Positions 22,176-33,162 are shown, numbered from the stretch's first letter. The stretch: DNA of 64,000 bases from Laccaria trichodermophora (GCA_018417955.1 JACTVC010000016.1:682001-746000), one strand, 5' to 3'. The notes: generated by a model from the letters alone, not told the origin. Numbers and translations: made by a program.

Positions 22176-22351
22176 TGACCAACTGGTGATTGAAAGTCCA
22201 GTCCAGTCCAGTTTTGGGCCCAAAACGAAAAGACTGAGACCTAGACTGGTCCACACAATTCCTAAAACCTCAAAAGACCAGACCAGGACTGGAAAAGACC
22301 AAGACTGCAGTCTTTTTTGGTCCTTGGACCAGTCTTGGTCCAAACTGGTTA

Positions 22352-22670
22352 TGTGATACAGGATTGGAAGGGAATGCCCAGAGGCCATAGTCAAACAGTG
22401 GTATATAGCTAGATTTGGATATCTTACATAATTAAATGATCTTTTGTCTTGAACCACCATCTTGTCAGCAGTATTGCCATCCTCTTGCACTACATGTAGT
22501 GCTTTATATATCTGTACTTCCTACAGTATGCATAATCATGTTGGGCCAGCTGAGTATCTTGTCACTGCTCATTGCTCACTTATGGGTGTTGATCCCAGAT
22601 CCACCCATTCTTGCCTCCTCCTTCCCTCTTGGCTTCAGCTATGCAAGAAGTTCAGAGTGAACGCTTCACA
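22352..22670. mobile_element. Solo LTR (319 bp) nested in hAT element
   Basis: Begins TGTGA and ends TCACA, and is flanked by the 5-bp duplication GGTTA (22347-22351, 22671-22675). TG...CA ends with a 5-bp target duplication and no internal region fit a solo LTR left by recombination between two LTRs. Confidence 0.7.
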
Positions 22671-22976
22671 GGTTACAACTGGTTCAAGACCAGTTGTTCA
22701 ACTGAATATGCAATAATAATTGCAATTGTGAGTTGGTAAGTTTATTGAGATTCATCGTAGCTTCTAAATGAGTGCAAGAATGTTAAATTCTGTTGAGAAC
22801 TGATGTATCTACAAAAATACTAAGGTACATCTACTATTTTCATGAAATATTTTACTATTTTTTATGTATCTTGTCAGTTTTTGGCCTAAAGATATGATCT
22901 TAGGTGTGTTTTGAAGGGTTAATATGTAGGTACAAAAGACCAATCTTAACCGACAAGACCGGTCCACATTAACCAG

Positions 22977-24893
22977 TGATATGTGTTGCATGGGGATGAA
23001 TGTGAAAGTGTGTAACACATGAACAAATGATTTAGTGCATTGGGAAACCCTAAACACCTAAACACTCACACACTCACACACACACACACACACACACTAT
23101 CACAATCTCAGTGCATGAATTTGAGGGCCTTTGGTATTAAGAAATACCACTTTCGTTTTCTTAGGTTAAGTCTCAAGAGTTTTCATTCAAAATGGGTTTT
23201 TATTATAAGGTGTGGTTTAGAATAGTTCAATAGAACAAAGTATATCTTTCAGGGAACTTGGTCTCTTAAATGCAAAGTTCTTTGATCACAGTTTCTTTTA
23301 TTAACACAAAACATGACTTTAATTGACTTTTATGACTCCTGTGAGTTTTTATTATGTCACTACACTCCAAAACAAAGGGTACGAGTACACTGTCTCATCT
23401 AAATGATACTGTGTTCTTAAAACCTCTTATTCAAAAGTCTCCAAGTAAGTTGACTCCCAAGCACACTGGCTTCATTCACACTGTACTTATCTGACCATGA
23501 AGAAATCTCCTTTTAATTGATTACAACTGTCCACCTCCTAAGTCTCTACTTGGAGTGCAACTAGCTGGTCAATGGGGGGTGCGATTGCTTGCCTTTTGAC
23601 CTGCCAGCACACTCCTTATATACTCCAGGAACCCCTATCTACGTTTTACATGTGTTTTAATGTGGGATACTTCAGTCTGAATTACAAATATGAATTTTTA
23701 AAGAACATGTGGTATACTTTGTAGTCTATCTCTGTAAACACTACAGATTTTGTAGTGTCATGTCTTTCATTTTCAAATGCATCAGTGTTTGATGCATATG
23801 TGGAGTTAGCCAATGTAGCTATTCTTAGCTTGGCATGATCTCCCATGTTTCTTTCTATGGCCCGGTTTACCAGTTTGACAGATGACATCACAAAATGATT
23901 AATGTTTCCTGATGCATTGATGTGCATGCATATGCGTTTACCAATAGTCTTTGGTCTCCTGTCGTTCCCGAGTTTTTAATTAAAATGCCTTGTCTTGGCT
24001 CGTCTTTTCATTACAGAGGTCAGGAGACACTCTGAAGGTGTTTTCAAATGTCTTTCTTAATTATCAGGGGTTCTTATTATATCTCATATAATAGAATGTG
24101 TCTTTTTCTCATGTTTGCACTTGTGACATTCAGACGCATCAGTCTTTGATGCATATGTGGGAATTGCCGTACATGACTTTCTGAATGGCCATGAGCCACA
24201 CTAAGTCTTCATACATGTATTACTTAGGCATAGCTTAGTTTTTAGACATGCCATTAGGCATCTATGTCATCTTTTTCTGTATTTCTTGTATAAACACAAG
24301 TTTCCATGTTAAATCCATTATGTGTTTCTAAACCCTTAGTGGTAATGTAATTCTTCTCCCTGTGCTGGGTGTTTACCACTGGATGCAAGCCACAATAACT
24401 TGAACCAAATTATTGTAAAGAAATTTCAAATAATTTTATGGTAACAATGTCTGAAAAATGGTAAAATTATTGTGACTTTGTTTTGACAAACAATAGCATT
24501 ATCAAAAGAAAAATCCCAAAAATTTCTCAATTTTTTAGACATTGTTACTGAAGAATTATTTGAAATTTCTTTACAATTTCTTTACAATAATTTGGTCCAA
24601 GTTATTGTACCTTGTGTCCAGTGTACTCTAGAACCTCTTTGTGCTCTATTTCATGGTAGGTAACCTTAGATAGGGTCCAAGTATAATGTCACAACATGTA
24701 CTGCTGCCAGTTCCAAAGCCTTAGTCCTATTTTCAGATTCTACACATTTGCATTTTTAGTCAACTGAGCCAGGTATGCACATTGACTCTTTGTATCATTG
24801 CAATTGTATGTAGTGTATTTATTAGAGATGTCCTTCATTGGTAAAATCATTAAAATCGAATTTTATATGGCTGAAATGGTTTCATCTGTATCA
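22977..24893. mobile_element. LTR-like insertion (TGATA...TATCA) nested in hAT element
   Basis: Compared with the related element at 26829-28029, about 1.9 kb is inserted after AACCAG. The insert starts TGATA, ends TATCA and has the 4-bp direct repeat CCAG on both sides (22973-22976, 24894-24897). It has no long open frame. It may be an unusually long solo LTR or another non-coding retroelement. It contains a CA microsatellite (about 23062-23097), a duplicated block with ATCA.TGTTTGATGCATATGTGG at about 23780 and 24140, and a small inverted-repeat element at 24390-24617. Confidence 0.5.
24390..24617. mobile_element. Small inverted-repeat (MITE-like) element
   Basis: Left arm CAATAACTTGAACCAAATTATTG with AGAAATTTCAAATAATT; right arm has the complements AATTATTTGAAATTTCT and CAATAATTTGGTCCAAG. 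Arms of about 70 bp flank a centre of about 90 bp. A clean target duplication is not visible. Confidence 0.55.
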
Positions 24894-24994
24894 CCAGTCT
24901 TTTTGCAGTCTTGTAATCTTAAATCTGCAAGACCAAGACTGCAGGTCTGGTCTTTTGCAGTCTTGGGACTGGACTTCCAAGCACTATGACCAAC

Positions 24995-25973
24995 CCACTC
25001 TAATCTCACTTCTCAGACTCCAATGCTGAACCAACTCTGACCTTGTATTCCAGCAAACCAATGCTGAACATGTGCATCCAACTCCAAGCATGACAACTCT
25101 GAATAGAACAAGCACTTATTGTTCTTCACCTGCCAAGCCTCCTGTCCTCAGCCTTGGCAACCCTCTTCACAATAAGCCTCAATGCTGACTCACTAATCAC
25201 CTCTGTCTCCATGATACTTTCCTCATGGCCTTTGTTCCCTTTATTGTTCTACCTTGTACCAATGTTACCAATCCCTTCACCTTTTTCACAGACCCTACTC
25301 TCTCCAACTTGTATAAATACTCCTTGCATGTCCCAAGTACCCTTATCCTTGATATTAAAGTTAACTTCTGTCTTATTCCTTCATCCTGTCATCTCAGCCT
25401 CTCATCTGTGTTATATCTACTAACTTGCCTTAGACTTCAACTCTGACACCAAATCCACCTTATGCTGAGTTATTGCATAATTCTGATACACTAACATTTC
25501 ACTTAGTGTTTTGTTCCCTTTACATATTCTCAAGTCTCCAAGTCCAAGTCTATGCTACCTTCATCTCTGACAGACTCAACTCCATTCCTTTCAGTCTCAG
25601 AGCTCAACTCCATGCTTCCCTGCTTCTCAGACTTAGCTCCATACACCTACGTTCCTGGACCTAACTCTGTACACTTACACTCCCAGACCTAACTCCATAC
25701 AATGACTCTATTACAGACCTCATCCCCTTCCAGTCTAGTAACTACCAGTGGTATCTATGTCAACCTCTACCTCGCCTCTTGCCCTATCTAAGGAATAGGA
25801 TGGATCCTAACAATGCTGCTCTGAGATACCCTGTAGATGTTGTCCTGTAGAAATGGACCTTATGAACCATTCAATTTGTCTAAGTCCATTGAAACTCCAA
25901 CATTTGATCCACCTCATAAACAAGCACCATGCAAATGCTCTCCTCACCACCACCACCACCACCACCATCCTCA
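24995..25973. other. No supported gene; pyrimidine-rich sequence
   Basis: Tracts of CTCCAAxxCTGAC and CTCAGACTxxACTCCAT recur loosely across 25010-25700, giving several short frames rich in Ser/Leu/Pro. No conserved domain. A (CAC)n microsatellite closes it at about 25944-25967. Confidence 0.4.
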
Positions 25974-25976
25974 TCA

Positions 25977-26513
25977 CACCTTAAACAAGGGATGATCAGG
26001 CAGTTAAGCAAGTCTTTGACAGATTCTAGGACAAATTGATCATTTTCTCACCTTTTATGTAATCAAAACAGACCTATGGGAATTTTTTTTTTTCATTTGG
26101 ACAGTGTGTTTGCCTATTGTGTGAAGGTGACATCCAAATGTAAAAAAAATTTGTTACTATTTTCAAAATGTGGTGTAAGGTATATATCCACAGGACTAAA
26201 GGCTGTTAAGAATTAAAATTTGTAAATGAAATGGATTTCAGGAACAATTCAGTTTGTCTCTTTGGCATGAGGCAAAACTTTAATTTTTAGCAAACACTTT
26301 GCCTAGGGAACAGAGTTGTGACACATTTAAACAATAAGCATATAAATTGTTTTTATTCTGTCAGCCCTCTTGAACAATTAGTGAATATACTGTCCAAATA
26401 AAAATTGTCCCATTAATCTGATCTAATTATATACAAGTGGCAAAAATGATAAATTTGTCAAGGAATCTGTCCAATGCTTTGCTTAACTGCCTGATTGTCT
26501 CTTGTTTGAAGTG
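25977..26513. mobile_element. CACTA-like MITE
   Basis: 537-bp element. The ends are inverted over about 85 bp: left CACCTTAAACAAG then ATCAGGCAGTTAAGC, right GCTTAACTGCCTGAT then CTTGTTTGAAGTG. The inner arms share GACAGATTC and GACAAATT. It is flanked by the 3-bp direct repeat TCA (25974-25976, 26514-26516). Termini starting CAC with a 3-bp duplication fit CACTA/EnSpm-type non-autonomous elements. The centre is AT-rich and has no coding sequence. Confidence 0.65.
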
Positions 26514-26516
26514 TCA

Positions 26517-26828
26517 CTGTCACCACCCTATGTGACCACCACCTTGCAATGTGAGTGTCTGTGGGCTGAACAACATTTAGACCCTCACATCAACTGCCAC
26601 ATCATGTGCTGGAGGCTCAGCAACAACATGCCACATCTTCACCACATCCTACACAACAACCCCCCTGCTGCTGCTATGGCCATCACCACCCACTCCCATT
26701 GCCAACTGCCCACATTCTCCTCAGTAAACTGCAATCATGACTGCAACAATCTGCCAATGCCATCAATGGCCTCCTCCAGATCTGCCATGTCATCCAGATG
26801 GCAACAACACAACAGTAGTGCAGGTGAG
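26517..26828. other. Unassigned sequence between two MITEs
   Basis: ACC/CAC-rich sequence that continues after the hAT element at 28038-28460. It gives an open frame on the plus strand (26502-26831) with no known motif; its repeat-like composition (His/Cys/Ser) argues against a real gene. Confidence 0.35.
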
Positions 26829-27308
26829 TAGTGTTTGAAAGTCCAGTTTGGTCCAGTTTTTTGATGCCCAGGGGCATTAACTGTAACTGTAACTGGTCTT
26901 CCTTTTCCCCAGAAGTCAAAAGACCAGACCAGACTGCAGTTTTTTGCAGTCTATAGACTGGTTTCAGTCTGCATCAGTTTTCACTGGTTTATGACCGGTC
27001 TTTAGGCCAATATTTTAAAATTATGAATCAGTAAATTTATTGACATCTCTATTAGCTTCAAAACAAGCCTAAGAACGTTAAATTCCATTAGGAATTGGTG
27101 CTTCTATAAAATAAGTCTGGTACATCTATTATTCCCAAAAGTAATTTACATTTTGATTCATATCTCTCTCGTTTTTTGACCAAATTGTACGTTCTTGGGT
27201 GTGTTTTAAAGGGTATTTAAGGGGTTACAAAAGACCAGTTCATGTTAACTGGTTTTTTTGCAGTCTTTACATCTCAAAAATAAAAAGACCAAACCACAGG
27301 TCCAGTCT

Positions 27309-27958
27309 TGTTATGGTTGTTAAGCATAACGGGTAGTTATGATAAGCTTCGAGTTCGTCGGTTCGTTCGTTCTGCTACACTCCCTTCTGAGATGATGTAG
27401 GCTTTGCTGTCAGTTCGTTATGCCCTTAATAACGACACTACAGGGTTCCGCAATACTCTATGGCGCACGGGCTCAAATAGAGATTCGGTGATCGTTTATA
27501 GTCTTATGCTGACTAGGCCTAAGTGACTAAGTCTTCAATGTTGAAGGCTTAAGTCATTCGAGGTTTCAATAGAGGCTCTAAGTCGAAAGACTATAGAGTT
27601 CGAGGGTGATCTAAGTCCAGAGGGTCTGGCTGAGGGATGAACTAAGCTTTGATTGCCTAGGTTCAAGCTACCGAATACAAAAGAAAGTACCCTATCTATA
27701 TACTAAGGGTATGAGTCACTATGAGTCAGAGATATGAGTCATTATGACTCGTATGGAGTCATACGAGTCCTAGTGAGTCCGTATGATTCATATGACTTGG
27801 TAGGAGTCATATGAGTCATTCTAAGTAACTATGAGTCATAAAAGAAATCTAGCTGGGATGCGTATCTAGAGTCTGTCCAGTATGGTCTAGATACATCTTA
27901 GGAATATGTAAATGTCTGCGCGTGTTTATCTATATAAAATGAAAAAGAGTCTGTAACA
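27309..27958. mobile_element. Solo LTR (650 bp) with TGAGTCA cluster
   Basis: Starts TGTTATGG and ends CTGTAACA (TGTTA/TAACA inverted ends). The flanks are AGTCT (27304-27308) and GGTCT (27959-27963), a 5-bp duplication with one mismatch. It ends with an ATATAAAATG-type sequence near 27935. It interrupts the hAT element, so it is the younger insertion. Confidence 0.7.
27710..27840. promoter_or_regulatory. Cluster of TGAGTCA (Gcn4/AP-1-type) motifs in solo LTR
   Basis: Five exact TGAGTCA heptamers and several near matches (TGACTCG, TGATTCA, GGAGTCA) lie within about 130 bp. TGAGTCA is the consensus site of Gcn4/CPC1-type bZIP activators. In an LTR such an array could act as the enhancer. No binding evidence is available here. 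Confidence 0.5.
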
Positions 27959-28707
27959 GGTCTTTTGCAGTCTTGGTCTGGTCTGGTTACGGTCTTTTTC
28001 CAGTCACAAAACTGGACTTCCAAACACTACAGGTGAGCTCAAATTCCACAACCACCCTCTTTCTCCTTGCTAATAGCCACAACCCACCCAGCGGCCACCA
28101 CAACACTGGCCAACCACTGCCACATCACTGCCTTGTCCTTGCCACATTGGTGCTGACAAGGTGACACAATGGTATGACAACAGCCACAAGATGATGACAG
28201 AGGAGACAGATGGACAGATAACAGTGCAACATGGCAGCAACAGATGACCATAATGATGGCAGACAACAACACTAAGACTATGGATGCATGGCAGAATATC
28301 TGTGTGAACATGCTCCTTTTTCTGTTATACCATATTCCCCAATCCTTCCTAGTTTTTTGTATAACATGCACCAGATAGATACCATTTTATATAATGATCC
28401 AATTGTTTATGACTATGGAAATACAATGCTGTTTACCCAATATCCTCAATTTCAAGCAGATGCATATGGTATCCTTATAATGAGTAGTATGATATCCTGA
28501 GATTACCTCCCCAAGCATCCAGAGGATATTCATGAATACCAGCTGAGGACATCCTGAGGCAGATATCCAGAGGATAGTGGAGGAGGATAGTTGGAGGTTT
28601 TGTATGTCCTGGGATAGCCTAGAACACCAGAATTCAGTATCCCTGAGTCATCACCTTGATATCCTGGGATATGCCAGCCACATCTGGAAGGTAACCATCA
28701 ATACATC

Positions 28708-29463
28708 TAGTGTTGCCACAAAGCATAGTTCAAAGTCCTTTAAAGTCAGCTATTCCCAACTTTAAAGGACTTTAAGACTAAAGTTGCTTTAAAGTGGTTT
28801 CCATTTTCGGTTGACTGCACACAGCCTTCTTGTCAGAACGGAGGCTTGCCACTTCCCCTGCTGATTAGATACAAGCAAGTACATAGAGAACACAGAATAT
28901 TATGAGTGGTGCTAATATGATACTTGAAAAAAATTGAAGGGGTATGCAAGCACCTCTATGCCATGACCTCTATTGAATTTATTTGAAAGAAGTTCTGATG
29001 TGTTCCAGGTCATGTTTTTTGACACAAATGCTGAAAAAGACAGAAATAGATTTGAAAAATGCAATGTGGATATGAGCTGGACAAAGCTCAAGAACACGGT
29101 CAACCACAGATATGTGGAAGACCACCTAATATTGACCCAAGGTCCATATCATGGAGGAGCATGACCATGCATAAACCCCTTTCACCAAATGCCCTGTTTT
29201 CCTTTCCTTCCACAATTTTTTGACAGGACCATTGGCATTGCTGTCCCAAAGCTTCAACAAATTATTCACTTTGAACTCATGGAGCACCCACACATGCACA
29301 CATTTTGCATACTGATATCTGGCCAGATTTCACATAGCTGGTGTGAGCTGGCATTGCTCAAATGCACAGCCTTACCTTGAAGTACCTTAAAGTGCTGAAT
29401 ATGGTCATAAAGTCCTTTAAAGGCATTTTAGTGCTTAAAGCACTTTACTTTGCAGCAACACTA
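28708..29463. mobile_element. hAT-type element (756 bp)
   Basis: TAGTGTTGCCACAAAG and CTTTGCAGCAACACTA are inverted ends. They are flanked by the exact 8-bp duplication AATACATC (28700-28707, 29464-29471); the unoccupied site is at 236-243. Both subterminal regions carry AAAGTCCTTTAAAG-type motifs. The centre has only a 63-codon open frame (28973-29164) with no transposase motif, so the element is non-autonomous. Confidence 0.92.
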
Positions 29464-30623
29464 AATACATCACCAGGAAATATCCCACACAATTGGGTGT
29501 GTATGTATCAGGAACTGGTTGTTCCTCATTGGGACCACTCTGAAATCTACCTCTACCTCCACTTTTCCTGTCTCACACTTTATCTATCTCTGTGCTTGAT
29601 CTGAATTATTTCTCAAACCTTCAGTTGAGCCCCCAATCACCCTCCAATGCACTCACTGTGAGCTGTGATGAGGATGACAATGTCATAAAGGTAGGATTTG
29701 TCATCACCATAGCAAAAGCTCAAGGGGATGTCATCAATCCACCCCTTTCTCTGCCAAGCAAGAACAGGGGTTATCATTAGGATAGTTGATGCCAGATGTC
29801 AACCATACTTTTGCCAGAAAACTGGTTCTCAGCCATGAATTAAGTGAGAAGTTGGTGAAATGGATGGCACAATCTCCAGAATTCCATATTTGCTTGAGCA
29901 TTTATCCAGACACCAGGGTTGTTTTTTTCAGATATTCTGCACTGTTTTCATTGGATATTGCACACAATTGATGCCTCTGGAATTCCTCATTTCCCTGCAA
30001 CATTTGTCCAGACACCAAGGTTGTTTTTTTTCCCACTGTTTCACAGCTATTTCACACTGTCTTTTTTGGATATTCTGCACAATTGATTCTCCAGAAATTC
30101 TGCATTGTTCTGCAACATTTGTCTAGACACTAGGTTTTTTTTTTTGGATATTCAGCACATCCCCAGAACATTTATTACATTTGCACATGTGAGTGGGATA
30201 TTCTATTTTGGATATTCAGCCCCTCAATTTAGTGTTGCCGTCAAAGCGAAGTGAGTTCAAGGTCACTTCGATTCGATTCGGAAATGACACCACTTCGAGG
30301 CAGTTCGAGCTATCGAAGTGAGTCGAAGTCGATTCGTGATGGCCATCAAAAACCGCCAGAAATGGGAGGTTGCCGCACGTGAGGTGAGATTAGCGTCGCG
30401 TCCTCCGTTGTGTCTCCTACCTACCTCTTTCCCCTCCCTCCATCCTTACTTTCCACTTCCCATAAAATAATTGTACCACCTGACTACGTATATTCCTGAA
30501 TTATAGGCACGATTTTTCAAAATTTCCAAACCATACAATCTTTTTTCTCCTTCCAAATGAATATAAAAGTGGCACATATTTGCAAATGCAATATGGCTGT
30601 CCAATCCCTCATTTCTATCCATT

Positions 30624-31133
30624 ATGAATTTACCAGCTTCGTATTCTCCAGGCTGGGAGGCACCTAGTCATGTTCATACGCCTCTCTCTACTCATTCCTG
30701 CCACCCATCTTGGAACAGTCACTTGCCGCTGGAGCTAGACCCCTTCATTCAAAAACCACTTCAAGCCGACACATCCTATCCCACTAAAAACTCGTTTTCG
30801 TCGCCCTCAGACCATCAGACTTCTACACCAATCTATTATAACACTTTCCATGGCCAATATTTTAATCCCCACCCATTTGGAATCCCGATGCATTCAAGAT
30901 TTTTTCATCCCACAGCATACATGACAACCTCTTTGCTACCCCTACAAAATTCTCGTTCGAGTGTTCTTAATGCTCCAGAGCCTGCTTCTTCCACTGCTTG
31001 TGCTCAAAACAAGCATTCGGCACCAACAAACTCTGGCACAGCCGCGCGCGCGCAAGAAGCGCAAGACAAATACGATGACCCTGCTCGTGAACTGATACGG
31101 AACTCAGAAGATGACAGTACTTTGGATATATAG
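30624..31133 (+). CDS. Unknown open frame inside hAT element
   Basis: 169 codons from a good-context ATG to a TAG. It is rich in Pro, Ser, Thr and His (for example SHVHTPLSTHSCHPSW) and looks disordered; the end is charged (QDKYDDPARELIRNSEDD). It may be the N-terminal exon of a former hAT transposase, the rest being replaced by the nested element, or a captured host exon. No domain is recognised. A TATA-like AATATAAAAGTGG lies about 60 bp upstream of the start. Confidence 0.4.
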   Translation: MNLPASYSPGWEAPSHVHTPLSTHSCHPSWNSHLPLELDPFIQKPLQADTSYPTKNSFSSPSDHQTSTPIYYNTFHGQYFNPHPFGIPMHSRFFHPTAYMTTSLLPLQNSRSSVLNAPEPASSTACAQNKHSAPTNSGTAARAQEAQDKYDDPARELIRNSEDDSTLDI

Positions 31134-31534
31134 CACTTTTTATTGTGTTCTGTAGTCTAGATACTCGTGCGGCTGATAGTGATTGTCATGGGTTTAGCAA
31201 CCCATGCGGGTTATGGGTAGGGGTACACTTGGGTAGGGGTACGGGTTTGATATTCGCTACCCTCACCAAACCCGGACCCGTGGCAGGGGTTGGCGGGTAC
31301 CCGTAGCGGTACCCGTCATGTTATTAGTCAGTGTTTGTGTAGCTCATGGCCTGGCAATAAGATTGAAAAAAATACTAATTTAATTATGCATAAATAAGAA
31401 CAATTTGTAAGGTATTTTATCACCCCCAAGTCATATCGAGAGAGGGGGACCTTTTGGTATTTGGTTTTGTTTTTTTCATTTTAAATTAATCAAATATTTT
31501 ACATATGAACAAGTATATATGGGGGGGGGTAATT

Positions 31535-31785
31535 ATACAAGGGGGCATAAATAATCATGATGGGAGTAAAGGAGGAAAGGAAAAGAGACACGAGAGAAGC
31601 TGAAGCGCTATATATACAAGGCACTTTAGGGCGGGTTCCGATTTAGGGCAGGTTCTCTTCTAAACCTGCCCTAAATCGGAACCCGCCCTAAAGTGCCTTG
31701 TATATATGGCGCTTCAGCTTCTTTCATGTCCCTTTTGCTTTCCTCATACATTCTTCCATCTTGGCCCCTATATGTATAATTAGTC
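31535..31785. repeat. Long imperfect palindrome (foldback)
   Basis: The inner arms of about 82 bp (31573-31654 and 31663-31744) are nearly perfect complements around an 8-nt loop, sharing GAAGCTGAAGCGC, TATATACAAGGCAC and CGGGTTCCGATTTAGGGCAG. Weaker complementarity extends outward to AATTATACA/TGTATAATT. As RNA this would form a hairpin of about 80 bp. Confidence 0.8.
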
Positions 31786-31888
31786 ACTTGAATTTACGTA
31801 GTGAATTGTAATATAAACCCTAAATTTTGCTCTAACTGATGGCAGCTTGGTAAAAGTACAGCCCATGAGCAAATATTGCAGTTGACAT

Positions 31889-32685
31889 GTAAGTTCTCAC
31901 TCAATTGTTTTGTTCTTAGGTTCTATCTAACGAGAATTACTTCGGGAATGACTTGCCAAGTTTACGAAACATGGTGTCCAACCCTGAAATTTTGGCGGTT
32001 GGTTTTGTGTGTGATTATGGTCCTTTACCAGATATTAAGGTTGACAGGTAAGTTCTTGCTCAATTTTAACGTTCTTGGGCTCTATCTGACCGAAATTCTT
32101 CCAGGAACTATCTCCCAAGTTTACGAAACATGGCGCCCAGTCTCCGAATTCTGAGGTTGGTTTTACAGGGGGAATATGGTTCATTACCTGAAATTAGGCC
32201 TGCCAAGTAAGTTCTTGCTCAATTTTAGTGTTCTTGGGCTCTATTTGATGGTGACTACTTCAGGAACGACCTCCCGAGTTTACGGAACATGCCGTTCAAC
32301 CGTTCGAACTCGGTGCTTGCTTTTGTGGATCAATAAGGTCCGTCACCGGAAAATGAGGCTTAAAAGTAAGTTCTTACTCGAATTTTACGTTCTTGGGCTC
32401 TACCTGAGCGGAATTGCTCCAGGAACTATCCCCCCAGTTTACGAAATGTGGCACCCAACCGTTCAGATTCAGTGCTCGTTTTTGTGGGAAATACGATCCA
32501 CTACCAAAAATGTAAGTTGGCTAGTAAGTTCTTCCTTGAATTTTATGTTCTTGGGCTCTACCTGACCGAAATCCTTCCAGAAACCACCTCCCCAGTTTAC
32601 GAAACATGGCGCAGAATAGTTCAAACTCAGCACTCATTTTTGTTGAGAATACGGTCCAATACAACCAAATGGAAGTTGACTATTT
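31889..32685 (+). repeat. Five tandem 159-bp exon+intron units, LRR-like
   Basis: GTAAGT donors recur at 31889, 32048, 32207, 32366 and 32524, that is every 158-159 bp. Each unit has a 57-nt intron (GTAAGTTCTTxCTC ... CTGAC ... TTCCAG) and a 102-nt exon. Units 1 and 2 read through in phase 2 as LPSLRNM(V/A) ... L(V/A)xxF/L ... LPEI-type 34-residue repeats. In unit 1 the acceptor AG is lost, and units 3-5 have stops or frame shifts. The spacing of leucines suggests a leucine-rich repeat protein fragment. It looks like a captured and amplified exon, now decayed. Confidence 0.65.
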
Positions 32686-33162
32686 TTTAAGCACTGCCCA
32701 TGGCTGCAATGTCTTTTGCCTACATGATGAACTATTAGCTTGAAGGACAAGGTTGTAGAAGTAGAATACAGGACCGTCTCTTTCCCAAGAGAAGTAAGTA
32801 GGATTTGTATGGTACATTACTAAGCAATACAGAATTTAGATATTTAACTGTGGTGCTGAACCCGTAAAACCCGCCAAACCCGCCAAACCCACCAGAACCC
32901 GTACCCTTACCCGCAGAAACCCGTACCCGTGGTTGAGGGTATGGGTTTCCAGGGGTAGGGGTACGGGTAAGGCCGAAAGTACCCGGGGGTTACCCGTGAC
33001 AATGCCTAGCGGCTGAGGCTTGAGGATACCAGTGATCTGATTGGCTGATCAACTTCCGGTGATGTCTGACTTCGCTTCGCTTCGATTCGACAGCACGAAG
33101 TAAGTCGAAGTCAGTACACTTCCCCACTTTGATTCAATTCAATTCGCTTTGCGGCAACACTA

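Larger units (their letters stand above)
22184..24986. mobile_element. hAT-type non-autonomous element with nested insertions
   Basis: Flanked by the exact 8-bp duplication TGACCAAC (22176-22183 and 24987-24994). Termini are inverted: TGGTGATTGAAAGTCCAG at the left, and CTGGACTTCCAAGCACTA at the right. Subterminal regions are packed with AAGACCAGACC/GGTCTGGTCTT motifs, a hAT habit. It is related to the element at 26829-28029: the internal block 22720-22970 aligns with 27000-27240. No transposase. Two later insertions (22352-22670 and 22977-24893) account for most of the length; without them it would be under 600 bp. Confidence 0.85.
26829..28029. mobile_element. hAT-type non-autonomous element with nested solo LTR
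   Basis: Termini TAGTGTTTGAAAGTCCAG and CTGGACTTCCAAACACTA are inverted and are flanked by the exact 8-bp duplication CAGGTGAG (26821-26828, 28030-28037). Subterminal AGACCAGACC-type repeats match the element at 22184-24986. Minus the nested 650-bp LTR and its target repeat, the element is about 546 bp and has no transposase. An 8-bp duplication with TAGTG termini is diagnostic of the hAT superfamily. Confidence 0.9.
31182..33003. mobile_element. Nested element with ACCCGT-rich inverted ends
   Basis: Left end ATTGTCATGGGT, right end ACCCGTGACAAT. Both 150-bp terminal zones are dense in GGGTA/ACCCG motifs in inverted orientation. The 8-bp flanks (TGATAGTG, GCCTAGCG) match at only four positions, so either the insertion is old or the boundaries are off by a few bases. 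It carries a long palindrome (31535-31785) and the exon/intron array (31889-32685). No transposase. Confidence 0.55.
30230..33162. mobile_element. hAT-type element (2.9 kb) carrying a second element
   Basis: Ends TAGTGTTGCCG and CGGCAACACTA, with the 8-bp duplication CCTCAATT (30222-30229, 33163-33170); the unoccupied site at 1065-1072 is TCTCAATT. Terminal 120-bp regions are dense in TTCGA and AAGTCGAAGT motifs. It has the same terminal sequence as the 756-bp hAT at 28708, so one transposase could move both. It contains a 169-codon open frame (30624-31133) and a nested element (31182-33003). No DDE/hATC-type transposase is seen. Confidence 0.9.

Noticed and set aside
23057..23100. (CA)n tract as a possible telomere-like or functional repeat
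   Set aside because: Simple microsatellite, not TTAGGG-type; no further structure.
31889..32685. Regularly spaced repeats, considered as CRISPR
   Set aside because: Units are contiguous 159-bp repeats with no unique spacers, and carry splice signals; the genome is eukaryotic.
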